A DNA stretch of 37,557 nucleotides, from positions 1 through 37,557 of the IMG/VR virus record IMGVR_UViG_3300003323_001042. One strand, given 5' to 3'. This DNA is from a virus. The position numbers and the translations under genes are program-made. The notes under the pieces were generated by a model that was given only the letters and a program-made list of their open reading frames with translations, was not told the DNA's origin and searched no databases. Shown here piece by piece: positions 29,855 through 37,557 of the stretch (position 1 is the first letter of the stretch; each line of letters begins with the position of its first letter).

Positions 29855-31615
29855 ATGTTTGCACCTTGGGTAGATCAGTTACTTTTAGAAAATAATTCAG
29901 GAGGCTTTCAGGTTTTCCCAGGATCGGCAGTGACAAATTTTAGTACTTCAAATAAATTGACCTCTTCAGGACAAATGGCTTTTGGACCCGGAATGTCACT
30001 TGTTTTGATCGTTGATAACATTAACAGCTTAAATTCAAATGACTGCGTGATTGGTTGTGGGAATGGAATTTTGGCTAATGCCGCTCGTAAAGGTTGGAGC
30101 GTTAATTTAATGGGGAATCAGTTTTTAGCGGTGAACGGAAGTGGTGATGGATCACATATTGGATATTTCGGCATTCAAAATAAATTCGGTCTTCAGGTCC
30201 ATGCATTAAGGTGGCAAGCATCGGACAACCATTGTCACTATGGTATTAATGGCGCTCTTACTGGTGATTTTGGTTTCCCAATTACACCTGGTAACGCTTT
30301 GGACGGGACGTGCCAATCAGTTATCGGCGCTCCTTTTACTGGTGATACGAATGCGGGAAAATATGCCGGTGGAATTTTAGGGTTTGCTATCTTGAATCGT
30401 GAAATTTCTGATGGTGAACTGACAAGCTTTACAGCCTTTGGAACGGGAACCCGTTTACGATTGCCCGCGTCCGTGGTGAATGATTCTGCGGCAACCGTTA
30501 TTTGGGAAGCGTCACAGGATTGGGATGGTGTTTCAGGAACTTCGATAACACGTGGAAGTTCACCGATCACGTTTACGGTGAATGGTTCACCGACAAAAAC
30601 GAATATGGCCGAGATGCGTATTCCGGTGACTGATTCAATACTAACTGACTCGAAAGTAAGTATTCAGGAAACAAATTATACTTATCACAATTGTTTTGCG
30701 CATATTAAAGCGGTAACAAGTGCGACGAGGGTTGGAATCGAAGCTTTTCAGGCAAATGGCCCGCTTGCTCAGCCACGGTATGGAATCTGGAAAAATGGAT
30801 CTTTTTTGATTGATCCTGCTCCGATTAATTCATCGAATGTGAATTACCAGGATGTTGCCGATGTTAATTTAGGATCAGGATCGAATAAAAATATGGATTT
30901 TATAGAAGGTACGCAGTTGGGGAATTCGCCCTATCCAACAGGATTTGGTATGACCCACATCAATGCTTTACGTATACAAATTGCACAGCCTTCATTCACT
31001 TTTCAGTCGCCTACCCGACCAACAAACAGGGCCGTATTTTTAGGAGATTCCATTTTTTCAGGCTTTGGAACTACTGATGTGATGAGCGATTCCATGTCAT
31101 TGAAGTTGAGAGCCGATCTTAACGGATCAGTGACAAATTTTTCATGGGGAAACGCAACTTTAAAGCAATTATGTGATGGAACCTACTACACTACGAATCA
31201 AACAGCGGCTCTTTTAGGACAGATGTTAGATGGAACAGCAAAGAATACTTTAGTTATCCAGGTACAGACCAATGATTACGCCGGAGGAGCTTCAGCAGCT
31301 AGTTATCAAACGAATCTTACAAATTTATGTTTGGCAGTAGAGGCGTTAGGCATTACTGGACTTAAAATCATTTGTTGCGGTGCGACTCAACGTATTTCTC
31401 CTGCGAGTGAAGCAGCAAATGGTGCTGGTAGTACTTTGGGAGATTTTAGAACAGCTGCCCAAACCGTAGCGGGCTTGAATCCATCGATTCGATCTTATGA
31501 CGATCTTTCGGCGGTAATTTTAAATTCAGACATCGCCGCAGTAGATGGTGTGCATGTAACCACAAGTGGAAACCAAAAATTCCATGATCATTATATTTCT
31601 CTTTTAGGATTCTGA
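29855..31615 (+). CDS. virion protein with lectin-like and SGNH-esterase domains
   Basis: 586 residues. N-terminal about 200 residues are beta-rich and lectin-like (HALRWQASDNHCHYGINGAL, AGGILGFAILNREISDGEL, as in LamG/concanavalin folds). A second beta domain spans about 240-370. The C-terminal 195 residues are an SGNH hydrolase: FLGDSIF (Ser399), QTNDY (Asn473), and DGVHVT (Asp564, His567). Esterases of this kind deacetylate or cleave surface polysaccharide. It sits between head genes and adaptor, so it may decorate the head or act as a spike. Confidence 0.8.
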   Translation: MFAPWVDQLLLENNSGGFQVFPGSAVTNFSTSNKLTSSGQMAFGPGMSLVLIVDNINSLNSNDCVIGCGNGILANAARKGWSVNLMGNQFLAVNGSGDGSHIGYFGIQNKFGLQVHALRWQASDNHCHYGINGALTGDFGFPITPGNALDGTCQSVIGAPFTGDTNAGKYAGGILGFAILNREISDGELTSFTAFGTGTRLRLPASVVNDSAATVIWEASQDWDGVSGTSITRGSSPITFTVNGSPTKTNMAEMRIPVTDSILTDSKVSIQETNYTYHNCFAHIKAVTSATRVGIEAFQANGPLAQPRYGIWKNGSFLIDPAPINSSNVNYQDVADVNLGSGSNKNMDFIEGTQLGNSPYPTGFGMTHINALRIQIAQPSFTFQSPTRPTNRAVFLGDSIFSGFGTTDVMSDSMSLKLRADLNGSVTNFSWGNATLKQLCDGTYYTTNQTAALLGQMLDGTAKNTLVIQVQTNDYAGGASAASYQTNLTNLCLAVEALGITGLKIICCGATQRISPASEAANGAGSTLGDFRTAAQTVAGLNPSIRSYDDLSAVILNSDIAAVDGVHVTTSGNQKFHDHYISLLGF

Positions 31616-31669
31616 TGCTTCTTATATTTACCCCCAAATCTAAAAAAATTATTTTTTTTGTTTTAAAAA

Positions 31670-31969
31670 ATGCAAACCCTAACACAAGATAAACCCCTAC
31701 CAATCTCAATAGCATTAATTTTACTTATTATGGGCGCGATTTTAAGCGGTTCTTATTATGTTTGGTCTATACGCAGTGATGTTGATAATCACGAAAAGAG
31801 AATAACAAATATCGAATCTAAGCAATCTGAAGAAATTAAGCAGCTTGTCTATCAACAAATTATCCTCATTAGGATAGCAGATAAATTAGGAGTCGATACC
31901 AGTAATCCATTAGATAAAAGTGGAGATATTATAAAAAATCTCAATGCTGACATTTCTATTCCTTTTTGA
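31670..31969 (+). CDS. membrane-anchored coiled-coil protein (spanin or holin-like)
   Basis: 99 residues. N-terminal polar stretch, one transmembrane helix (about 11-33, ISIALILLIMGAILSGSYYV), then a coiled coil (DVDNHEKRITNIESKQSEEI) and polar tail. The plan matches phage i-spanin or XhlA-like proteins, but its place among virion genes is unusual. Function unproven. Confidence 0.6.
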   Translation: MQTLTQDKPLPISIALILLIMGAILSGSYYVWSIRSDVDNHEKRITNIESKQSEEIKQLVYQQIILIRIADKLGVDTSNPLDKSGDIIKNLNADISIPF

Positions 31970-31977
31970 ATTGAAAT

Positions 31978-32130
31978 ATGAATCAAGACTCAAGAACCCA
32001 ATCACTTATAGATGCGTATTTAAAAATTCTCAGCAACAAATTTTCACCACCTCAACAAGATTTACGAAATTTTATTTTAAAAAGAATTCAGGATAGAAAT
32101 CCTAATCTTCGATCACAACTTACTGTTTAA
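31978..32130 (+). CDS. 50-residue helical protein
   Basis: MNQDSRTQSLIDAYLKILSN, Pro-Pro-Gln, then a basic helix to LRSQLTV. Could be a virion accessory. It follows the membrane protein by 8 bases. Confidence 0.5.
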   Translation: MNQDSRTQSLIDAYLKILSNKFSPPQQDLRNFILKRIQDRNPNLRSQLTV

Positions 32131-32155
32131 CTTATATTTTTTAACTTTTACCAAT

Positions 32156-32287
32156 ATGGCAAAAAAGTACAAAGAAGGTTCTGTTAAAGAAGAAAAAACA
32201 GAATCTAAAAAGAAAGAAACCCAGGAGCAAAAACTCATGAAAAAGCACATGAGTCGAGCTAAAAAGATTATGGGAAAGAAAAAGTAA
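32156..32287 (+). CDS. 43-residue strongly basic protein
   Basis: MAKKYKEGSVKEEKTESKKK and a Lys/Met-rich end (MGKKK): about 40% Lys. Such tiny Lys-rich proteins in head modules may bind packaged DNA. No family. Confidence 0.5.
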   Translation: MAKKYKEGSVKEEKTESKKKETQEQKLMKKHMSRAKKIMGKKK

Positions 32288-32335
32288 TTGTTTTCTCGGC
32301 TTCTTTTAAAGAGGCCGTCATAAACAATTAATTTT

Positions 32336-32361
32336 GGCGCACCAATTCTTAATGATGCGCC
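32336..32361 (+). promoter_or_regulatory. start-abutting hairpin (adaptor)
   Basis: GGCGCA, 14 bases, TGCGCC, ending 1 base before the ATG at 32363. Six perfect pairs. Same plan as before the portal and fibre genes. Confidence 0.6.
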
Positions 32362-32362
32362 G

Positions 32363-33013
32363 ATGGCAATACAACTCCAGGATGCTTACAATTCGTTTTC
32401 AGATTTTAAAAAGGACATTAGCGATATCTCGTTGACCTTATTTGTTCGCTGGTGCGACAGGATCAATAAATTCATTTATCGGAAACTTTTAGGGGTTGAC
32501 CCTGAACGTTTTTTAAATTCTCAACAAATTACCATCACCAGCGGAACACAAACCTCTTCTCTTCCGGCCGACTTTAAAGACATTACTCCTTTAGGTTCGG
32601 GAATTTTTAAACTGAGCAATACTTTAATTCCCACTGGCGAAAGGTTAACTAAAACAGGATATGGAAGCCAACAAGAAGGCTATTACATCAATAAGGGTTT
32701 GATCTTTTTTACCCCCATTCCAACCCAAACTGCATTTTACACTCTGAGATACTCTCCCGTTATAACGAAACTCACTTCTCTCAATAATTATTTCACTACG
32801 GATGGTACTCAGACGGGAACAATCTTGATTCCTGATGAGTATGATTACTTACTGGATAGTGCTTTAGACATTTTTTATACGGCGTGGGATGAAGATCCGA
32901 ATGCTGAGTTTATGGCGAATCCGCGTTTCGTCAATGCTTTAGATGATATTTTTTCAAATATCCCCCAAACCCCGACGGTTTACGGTTTATCAGATTTTTC
33001 AGCAAATTATTAA
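32363..33013 (+). CDS. head-to-tail adaptor protein
   Basis: 216 residues. N-terminal helices (MAIQLQDAYNSFSDFKKDIS, LTLFVRWCDRINKFIYRKLL), a beta-rich middle (ITITSGTQTSSLPADFKDIT, TAFYTLRYSPVITKL) and C-terminal helices (DEYDYLLDSALDIFYTAWDE). This is the plan of gp6/gp4-type connector adaptors in short-tailed phages. It shares one base with the following tail gene. Confidence 0.7.
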   Translation: MAIQLQDAYNSFSDFKKDISDISLTLFVRWCDRINKFIYRKLLGVDPERFLNSQQITITSGTQTSSLPADFKDITPLGSGIFKLSNTLIPTGERLTKTGYGSQQEGYYINKGLIFFTPIPTQTAFYTLRYSPVITKLTSLNNYFTTDGTQTGTILIPDEYDYLLDSALDIFYTAWDEDPNAEFMANPRFVNALDDIFSNIPQTPTVYGLSDFSANY

Positions 33014-34824
33014 TGCCATATCTAAGTACCAATGTACGTATAGGAAAAAGTAAGTTTCGTCCTCCGGTAGACTCTAAACAGGGGAATGTTTTGACAAATC
33101 CGACGATGGATTTAAAAGATGCTCCTCAGCTTTTAAATCCTAATCAGGCACTAAAAATAACTAATTATACTCCTACTACTGATTATGGACTTTCAAAAAG
33201 GTCTGGATTGATTCAATTACTCAATGACGCCGCGAATACGGCACCTACAATGCTGGAATGGTACACTCCTGATATTGTTTTTTATACTTTTGGAACAACT
33301 TTAAAGGCTTATCAGATATCTACGGGAGTTACTACCATCATAAAAAGCAATTTCACTTCTTCTGCTCCTTTTAGTGGTGCAAGGTATGGAGATTATTTCT
33401 TTCTTTGTAATGGTGGCGATCCGATCGGAAGAGTTTCTCGAACATTAGCATACAATACTCAAACGAGCGCGTTTACGGTCGGCAAAACCCTAACGGGTCA
33501 AACTTCAGGAGCAACTGCAACTATTCTTGAAGATTCTGGAACCGCTTTGACTCTTGGAAGCGTAAATGGAGTTTTTCAAAATGGAGAAATTATTAAAGAC
33601 AACAACGGAACTCCAGGAAGTGCAACATTAGGAGGCACATTGACGTACACTTTCACTTCCATATCAGGGGCACCTTTTGCCAAAGTTTTAAAAGCCATTG
33701 GAGGTCGTTTATTTGCTGGTAATTTGTCGACGGATTCTACTGCTGTTGCTTATTCCAATATCGATACTGGGGCAAACCCCCCTTTCACGAACTGGACAGT
33801 TCCATTAACGCCTTTGGCTGCTGACCCTGGACTCGTAAGGTTTGGTAATGCGGGTAGTGTGCAAGCGATTGATTCTTTAGGGCAAAACATCGTAGTGCTT
33901 GCTACAAATGGGAAATGGGCTTTTCAAATTACAAGCATTACGGTCAATAATCAACTTGTTAAAAATGATGATTTTATACTCCAGAGACTAGATTTAGGAG
34001 GTTCCAGGGCAAGTTTATCAACCCCAAAGGGTCTTTTTTACGTAAATAGTGCAGGAATTTGGCAATTAACGGCTTTAGGACAGCCAAATGTGCCTTTTAG
34101 CGATCAAGAGCAGGATCCAGCTATTCTTTTGGGATCAACATATTTTAATAATATTGATTTAACGAATTCCGATTTCACTTTTGATGGAAAAAATAACATT
34201 CTTTATCTTACTTGCGCTCAAGATTCATCGGTCAATAACTATGTTATCGCTTATAATATCCAAAATGGTACATTTGCGGACATTAAAGGATGGAACATTA
34301 ACAGATGGATGAAAATCGGCCAACAAATCTATGGTGCTAGCGCATTAAATGGTAAGATTTGGACTTGTTTTAAGGGGAATGACGATGACGGTAAAGAGAT
34401 ATGGACTCATTATCGTCAAGAAATAAGAACCGGTGACCTTGAAACTCGCCAAATGCTCGTCGGTGAATATTTAGATGCTTTAGTTTCGCCATCAACAAAT
34501 TTATTATTTGCTTTGGATATCGTTGACGTTTTTGGTACATTGATACCGAACAAACTGAAATTGAATTTTAAGCCTAAATATGTTGGCGGCTCAGGTGATG
34601 GTTATGGACTGGCTTCATGGGGACAAATGGCCATTGGAGGAGATGATGATTCTGGATCTCCAGCAGAGTACTTCGATGGAGCTCGTAAATACATCCGAAA
34701 TTACCAAAGAATTATTTTGGACATCAGTGAACATTCAAAAGTTCCTCACACTCTCGTTTGGTTTAAATTATTGACTCGAGTGAAAGCTGAAATAAGAAGA
34801 AGAGGAATGACAGTATTATCTTAA
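33013..34824 (+). CDS. tail hub / stabilisation protein (beta-propeller-like)
   Basis: 603 residues, almost wholly beta. N-terminal 40 residues polar, then repeated strand blocks such as DIVFYTFGTTLKAYQISTGV, ARYGDYFFLCNGGD, AIGGRLFAGNLS, SVQAIDSLGQNIVVLATNGK and NILYLTCAQDSSVNNYVIAY. This blade-like repetition resembles podovirus tail hub proteins (P22 gp10 type). It directly follows the adaptor. Confidence 0.7.
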   Translation: MPYLSTNVRIGKSKFRPPVDSKQGNVLTNPTMDLKDAPQLLNPNQALKITNYTPTTDYGLSKRSGLIQLLNDAANTAPTMLEWYTPDIVFYTFGTTLKAYQISTGVTTIIKSNFTSSAPFSGARYGDYFFLCNGGDPIGRVSRTLAYNTQTSAFTVGKTLTGQTSGATATILEDSGTALTLGSVNGVFQNGEIIKDNNGTPGSATLGGTLTYTFTSISGAPFAKVLKAIGGRLFAGNLSTDSTAVAYSNIDTGANPPFTNWTVPLTPLAADPGLVRFGNAGSVQAIDSLGQNIVVLATNGKWAFQITSITVNNQLVKNDDFILQRLDLGGSRASLSTPKGLFYVNSAGIWQLTALGQPNVPFSDQEQDPAILLGSTYFNNIDLTNSDFTFDGKNNILYLTCAQDSSVNNYVIAYNIQNGTFADIKGWNINRWMKIGQQIYGASALNGKIWTCFKGNDDDGKEIWTHYRQEIRTGDLETRQMLVGEYLDALVSPSTNLLFALDIVDVFGTLIPNKLKLNFKPKYVGGSGDGYGLASWGQMAIGGDDDSGSPAEYFDGARKYIRNYQRIILDISEHSKVPHTLVWFKLLTRVKAEIRRRGMTVLS

Positions 34825-34830
34825 AAATAG

Positions 34831-34861
34831 AATGGCGCAACTAATCATTAATTGCGCCATT
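34831..34861 (+). promoter_or_regulatory. start-abutting hairpin (fibre)
   Basis: AATGGCGCAA, 11 bases, TTGCGCCATT: ten perfect pairs, ending 1 base before the ATG at 34863. The core GGCGCA/TGCGCC with a 13-base interval matches the two other sites. Confidence 0.7.
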
Positions 34862-34862
34862 T

Positions 34863-36146
34863 ATGGCTAATGCCACATCTCTTCCAGCTCTTGCACTTGC
34901 TCAAGTCGCAACCCCTACTAATCCCAACCCAAGATTAGCTGCTCCGATTGATGCCGTTACGACGACTCTTACGTTTACTGCCCCTATCGTAGATCATACC
35001 GGAGCAGTAGAGACAAGGGCTTTTCTTCTATCGATTCGAGATACGGCAACGTCCTATGTTCAGCATTGTTATTGTCCTGCTAATTGTCTTTCGGTCGACG
35101 GTAAAACAGCCACGGGAGTAGTTCGCGGAATTCGACTTGAAGGGTTAGATTACACGACTGGTGATTCAACTTTAGCGATACCAGCTAATGCCGATAGTCC
35201 TATTTTCATGGACGTAAATCCGATTTATTTTTACCTGATGGTGCAAGCTATGCAGGGTGGAGTTTCGAGCGGAGGTGTGTCTTGGATTGTCGGAAGGAAT
35301 CTTAACGAAGATATTAAAGTTTTTGCCGGAATTGGAAATACGAACAATCCATTTTGGGGGTATGATCACTCAAATAATCGTTGGATATTTTCTAATGACG
35401 GCGTTTCCTCAACACCTTTTGGAACAGGAGCGGGTGTAAGTGGCGGATCGGGTATTTCAGTGTCATCCGGTGTAATTTCGGTAAATACAAGCGATAACAC
35501 CAAATTTGTTTCGACTTCTAGTGGTGCTGGCGATAGCGGTAAAGTTCCTTTCCTAGATGGGACTGGAAAGTTGGCTACAGGGTTTATTCCTTCAGGAACA
35601 GACAGCAGTAAGGTTTCCCTTTCGACGTTTACTACAAAAGGTGACATTGTTGCTGCAACTGGAAGCGGTGCTGTTGCGAGAGTGGCTGCTGGCACTAATG
35701 GACAGATACTTATTGCTGATTCTTCACAATCGGCTGGTGTTAGATATGGCACACTTACAAGGAGAAATGGGGTCGATTCCAGTAGATCTGGTAACGCCTC
35801 GAGTGGATCTCAAACTATCGCTCACGGATTAGGGGTAATTCCTACGTATGTCAAGATTACTGCCTCCTGTTTGGCGAACACAAAAGGTGTAGCTAAAAGT
35901 ACAGGAGTTTTTGATGGTTCAGGGCAAAATTGTGGTTATGAATATATGGACTCAAATACCAATACTGATGATGCGGCGTTATCTGCGGGAAAGATGATTT
36001 TTTTGGAAAATGGTGCAGGTTCAGCGAATAGACAAACAGCAACAATAGCTGTCGATGCTACCAATATAACAATTACCTGGACTTTGGGCGGTACGGGATT
36101 GGGAACCTCAATAAATCTTTTATGGGAAGTTCAGGCGATTGTATAA
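34863..36146 (+). CDS. tail fibre / spike-like protein
   Basis: 427 residues. N-terminal beta domain (about 1-125, TTTLTFTAPIVDHTGAVETR), a short hydrophobic segment, then Gly/Ser-rich repeats (GAGVSGGSGISVSSGVISVN, FTTKGDIVAATGSGAVARVA) typical of trimeric fibres, and a C-terminal beta domain (GSQTIAHGLGVIPTYVKITA) like tail-fibre tips. Probable receptor-binding or fibre-base protein; specificity unknown. Confidence 0.7.
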   Translation: MANATSLPALALAQVATPTNPNPRLAAPIDAVTTTLTFTAPIVDHTGAVETRAFLLSIRDTATSYVQHCYCPANCLSVDGKTATGVVRGIRLEGLDYTTGDSTLAIPANADSPIFMDVNPIYFYLMVQAMQGGVSSGGVSWIVGRNLNEDIKVFAGIGNTNNPFWGYDHSNNRWIFSNDGVSSTPFGTGAGVSGGSGISVSSGVISVNTSDNTKFVSTSSGAGDSGKVPFLDGTGKLATGFIPSGTDSSKVSLSTFTTKGDIVAATGSGAVARVAAGTNGQILIADSSQSAGVRYGTLTRRNGVDSSRSGNASSGSQTIAHGLGVIPTYVKITASCLANTKGVAKSTGVFDGSGQNCGYEYMDSNTNTDDAALSAGKMIFLENGAGSANRQTATIAVDATNITITWTLGGTGLGTSINLLWEVQAIV

Positions 36147-36158
36147 TTAATAAATTTT

Positions 36159-37557
36159 ATGGCCATTTCAGCAAACGGAGCAGGATTACTCTATCCGGCT
36201 CAAACAATTCAGCCTCAGCCTAAAGTTCCTTCTGTCCAACAAACGACGACCCCTTTTGTTAATGGAACCGGAGCTGGTCAAGGTGGATTTAATTCACGGG
36301 CTACAGTTCCTACACAATCTGTATCACCTTCTGTCGTTCAACAACCCGCTTCTCTGAAGCCGGTTACCCCTCCTCAAGCACCTCCCATTCCTCAAAATCC
36401 TCAACAGAGCAATTCGTCTCCTCCTGGATTTTTAATGACGGGAAATTCCCAATCCACTCCTAATCAAACTTCTCAAGGTACGGTCAACCAGCAGACCAGC
36501 CCTTGGTTGAATACTGATGGCAGTGTTAACTCAAATTACGTTCCAAAGGATTTAAGTCTTGATCCCGCTTTTGGGCCGAATTCTGGATTAAATCAATATC
36601 AAAAAAATCAACTTATAGTAAATTATTCAAAAGCGAACAATATTCCTTTTGACGCCTCTCAGCTACCAACTTCTCCAGAAGATGAACTTCAATTGAACGC
36701 TACCAATAATCAAGCTGATAAAAATTATTTGGATCAGCAAATTGATTATGCAATCTCTAAGTCACGTGAAAACACTTCAGAGGCAGAATCTGGTGTCAGC
36801 GCTTCTCTGGGATCTGTGAATAGAGAAGGAGCTACATCACAAGGAAACCAAAATGCAGCCCAATCTATTATTCAAAGATATGGTGGGGATCAGGCTAATT
36901 TGGAGGCTCAGTATGCAGAACAAAAAAGACAATTAGCTTTAGCGCAGGCGCGGGGAGATTCGAAACTTGCCGGAATAATATCGTCAAATATAGCTAGCAC
37001 GGAACAATCTTTGTTAAACACTTCGAATCAAAACCTCCAACAAACGGAGGGTTTATTGAATATCCTTCACGGCACGGGTGCTCTTGTGGGCTTAAGTTCA
37101 GACCAATTAAATCAAGTGGCGGGAAGTTTAAGGGATTTACCACCAGAAGCATCGGAGGCGATTATCAGCGCGATGTCGAAAGGTCAAAATCAAAGTTTTC
37201 AAAATACTGCTTTAACGACTCAAAGCACAACGTTGGATTTATTTAATAAAGCCGCAACCTCTGGGGTTCAAATGACGCCAGAGTTTGTGCAGTCCACCGC
37301 CGAGAAATTAGGTGTGAAAAGCTCTGATCTTCAAGGGTTGGTGGATCAATACAATACGAATGCTTCCCAAATTCAAGGAATGAAGGGAGTTGATGAACAG
37401 ACGAAACAGGTTCAGCTTCAGCAACTTCAACAGAATCTGAATGATTCCATAAATGGACTTACGACGTCAGCGGCCAAGAATGCCCAAGCCTTACAGTACC
37501 TTTATAAAACAGGAGCTCCACCAGATGTAATTCAGGCCTTTAAAGAATCGGCGGGGA
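36159..37557 (+). CDS. N-terminal part of junction-spanning virion protein
   Basis: The frame opens MAISANGAGLLYPAQTIQPQ and is Pro/Gln/Ser/Thr-rich for about 130 residues, then helical and Gln/Asn-rich (EAQYAEQKRQLALAQARGDS, QQTEGLLNILHGTG). It remains open at the right end and continues in the same frame at base 1 to the stop at 1556, giving 984 residues with a CHAP-like peptidase domain near residues 555-670. Probable tail or ejection protein that locally opens peptidoglycan. Confidence 0.8.
   Translation, partial: MAISANGAGLLYPAQTIQPQPKVPSVQQTTTPFVNGTGAGQGGFNSRATVPTQSVSPSVVQQPASLKPVTPPQAPPIPQNPQQSNSSPPGFLMTGNSQSTPNQTSQGTVNQQTSPWLNTDGSVNSNYVPKDLSLDPAFGPNSGLNQYQKNQLIVNYSKANNIPFDASQLPTSPEDELQLNATNNQADKNYLDQQIDYAISKSRENTSEAESGVSASLGSVNREGATSQGNQNAAQSIIQRYGGDQANLEAQYAEQKRQLALAQARGDSKLAGIISSNIASTEQSLLNTSNQNLQQTEGLLNILHGTGALVGLSSDQLNQVAGSLRDLPPEASEAIISAMSKGQNQSFQNTALTTQSTTLDLFNKAATSGVQMTPEFVQSTAEKLGVKSSDLQGLVDQYNTNASQIQGMKGVDEQTKQVQLQQLQQNLNDSINGLTTSAAKNAQALQYLYKTGAPPDVIQAFKESAG

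Overview
The window appears to be a complete circular genome of a short-tailed (podovirus-like) double-stranded DNA phage of about 37.6 kb, linearised inside a gene. The coding sequence that starts at 36159 runs off the right end and resumes in the same frame at base 1, ending at 1556 (985 codons in all). The code is standard: TGA is used as a stop, often inside ATGA overlaps. Most start codons have no Shine-Dalgarno sequence, only A/T-rich DNA, yet several promoters match the general sigma-70 consensus, one of them exactly (TTGACA-17-TATAAT at 21334). That pattern could fit a Patescibacteria/CPR-type host. Classical Bacteroidota promoters were not seen. The host is not proven.

Layout. (1) 22507 to 36146, then across the junction to 3876, plus strand: the late operon, with a metallopeptidase, small and large terminase, portal, scaffold, major capsid protein, probable decoration proteins, an SGNH-esterase virion protein, adaptor, beta-rich tail hub, fibre-like protein, a 984-residue injection/tail protein with a CHAP-like peptidase domain, and an Ala-rich inner protein. 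(2) 5098 to 3866, minus strand: six tiny genes, mostly membrane or secreted, opposed to the late operon and with a sigma-70-like promoter of their own; this looks like a moron cassette. (3) 5232 to 5551, plus strand: a structured non-coding RNA candidate and a tRNA-Asn with an abnormal variable arm. (4) 5769 to 7097, plus strand: papain-like endolysin, holin, a small helical protein and a Tad2-like (DUF2829) anti-Thoeris protein, closed by a bidirectional terminator. (5) 21217 leftward to 7167, minus strand: the early operon, with an initiator-like protein, DnaB helicase, PD-(D/E)XK nuclease, SSB-like protein, HNH nuclease, NinB- and NinG-like proteins, tyrosine recombinase, lysozyme-like protein, a 3'-phosphatase-like HAD protein, two YopX proteins and many small zinc-finger proteins. 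Three odd tRNA-like genes lie within it. No primase or DNA polymerase was recognised. (6) 21010 to 21385: a divergent control region with operator-like inverted repeats and a small terminator. (7) 21386 to 22453, plus strand: tiny genes led by a ribbon-helix-helix-like regulator.

Most notable are four tRNA-like genes, each expanded in a different loop; a structured RNA beside one of them; a GGCGCA/TGCGCC hairpin abutting the start codons of three virion genes; and a shared motif about 50 bases upstream of the first late gene and of the lysis genes that may be a phage-specific late promoter.
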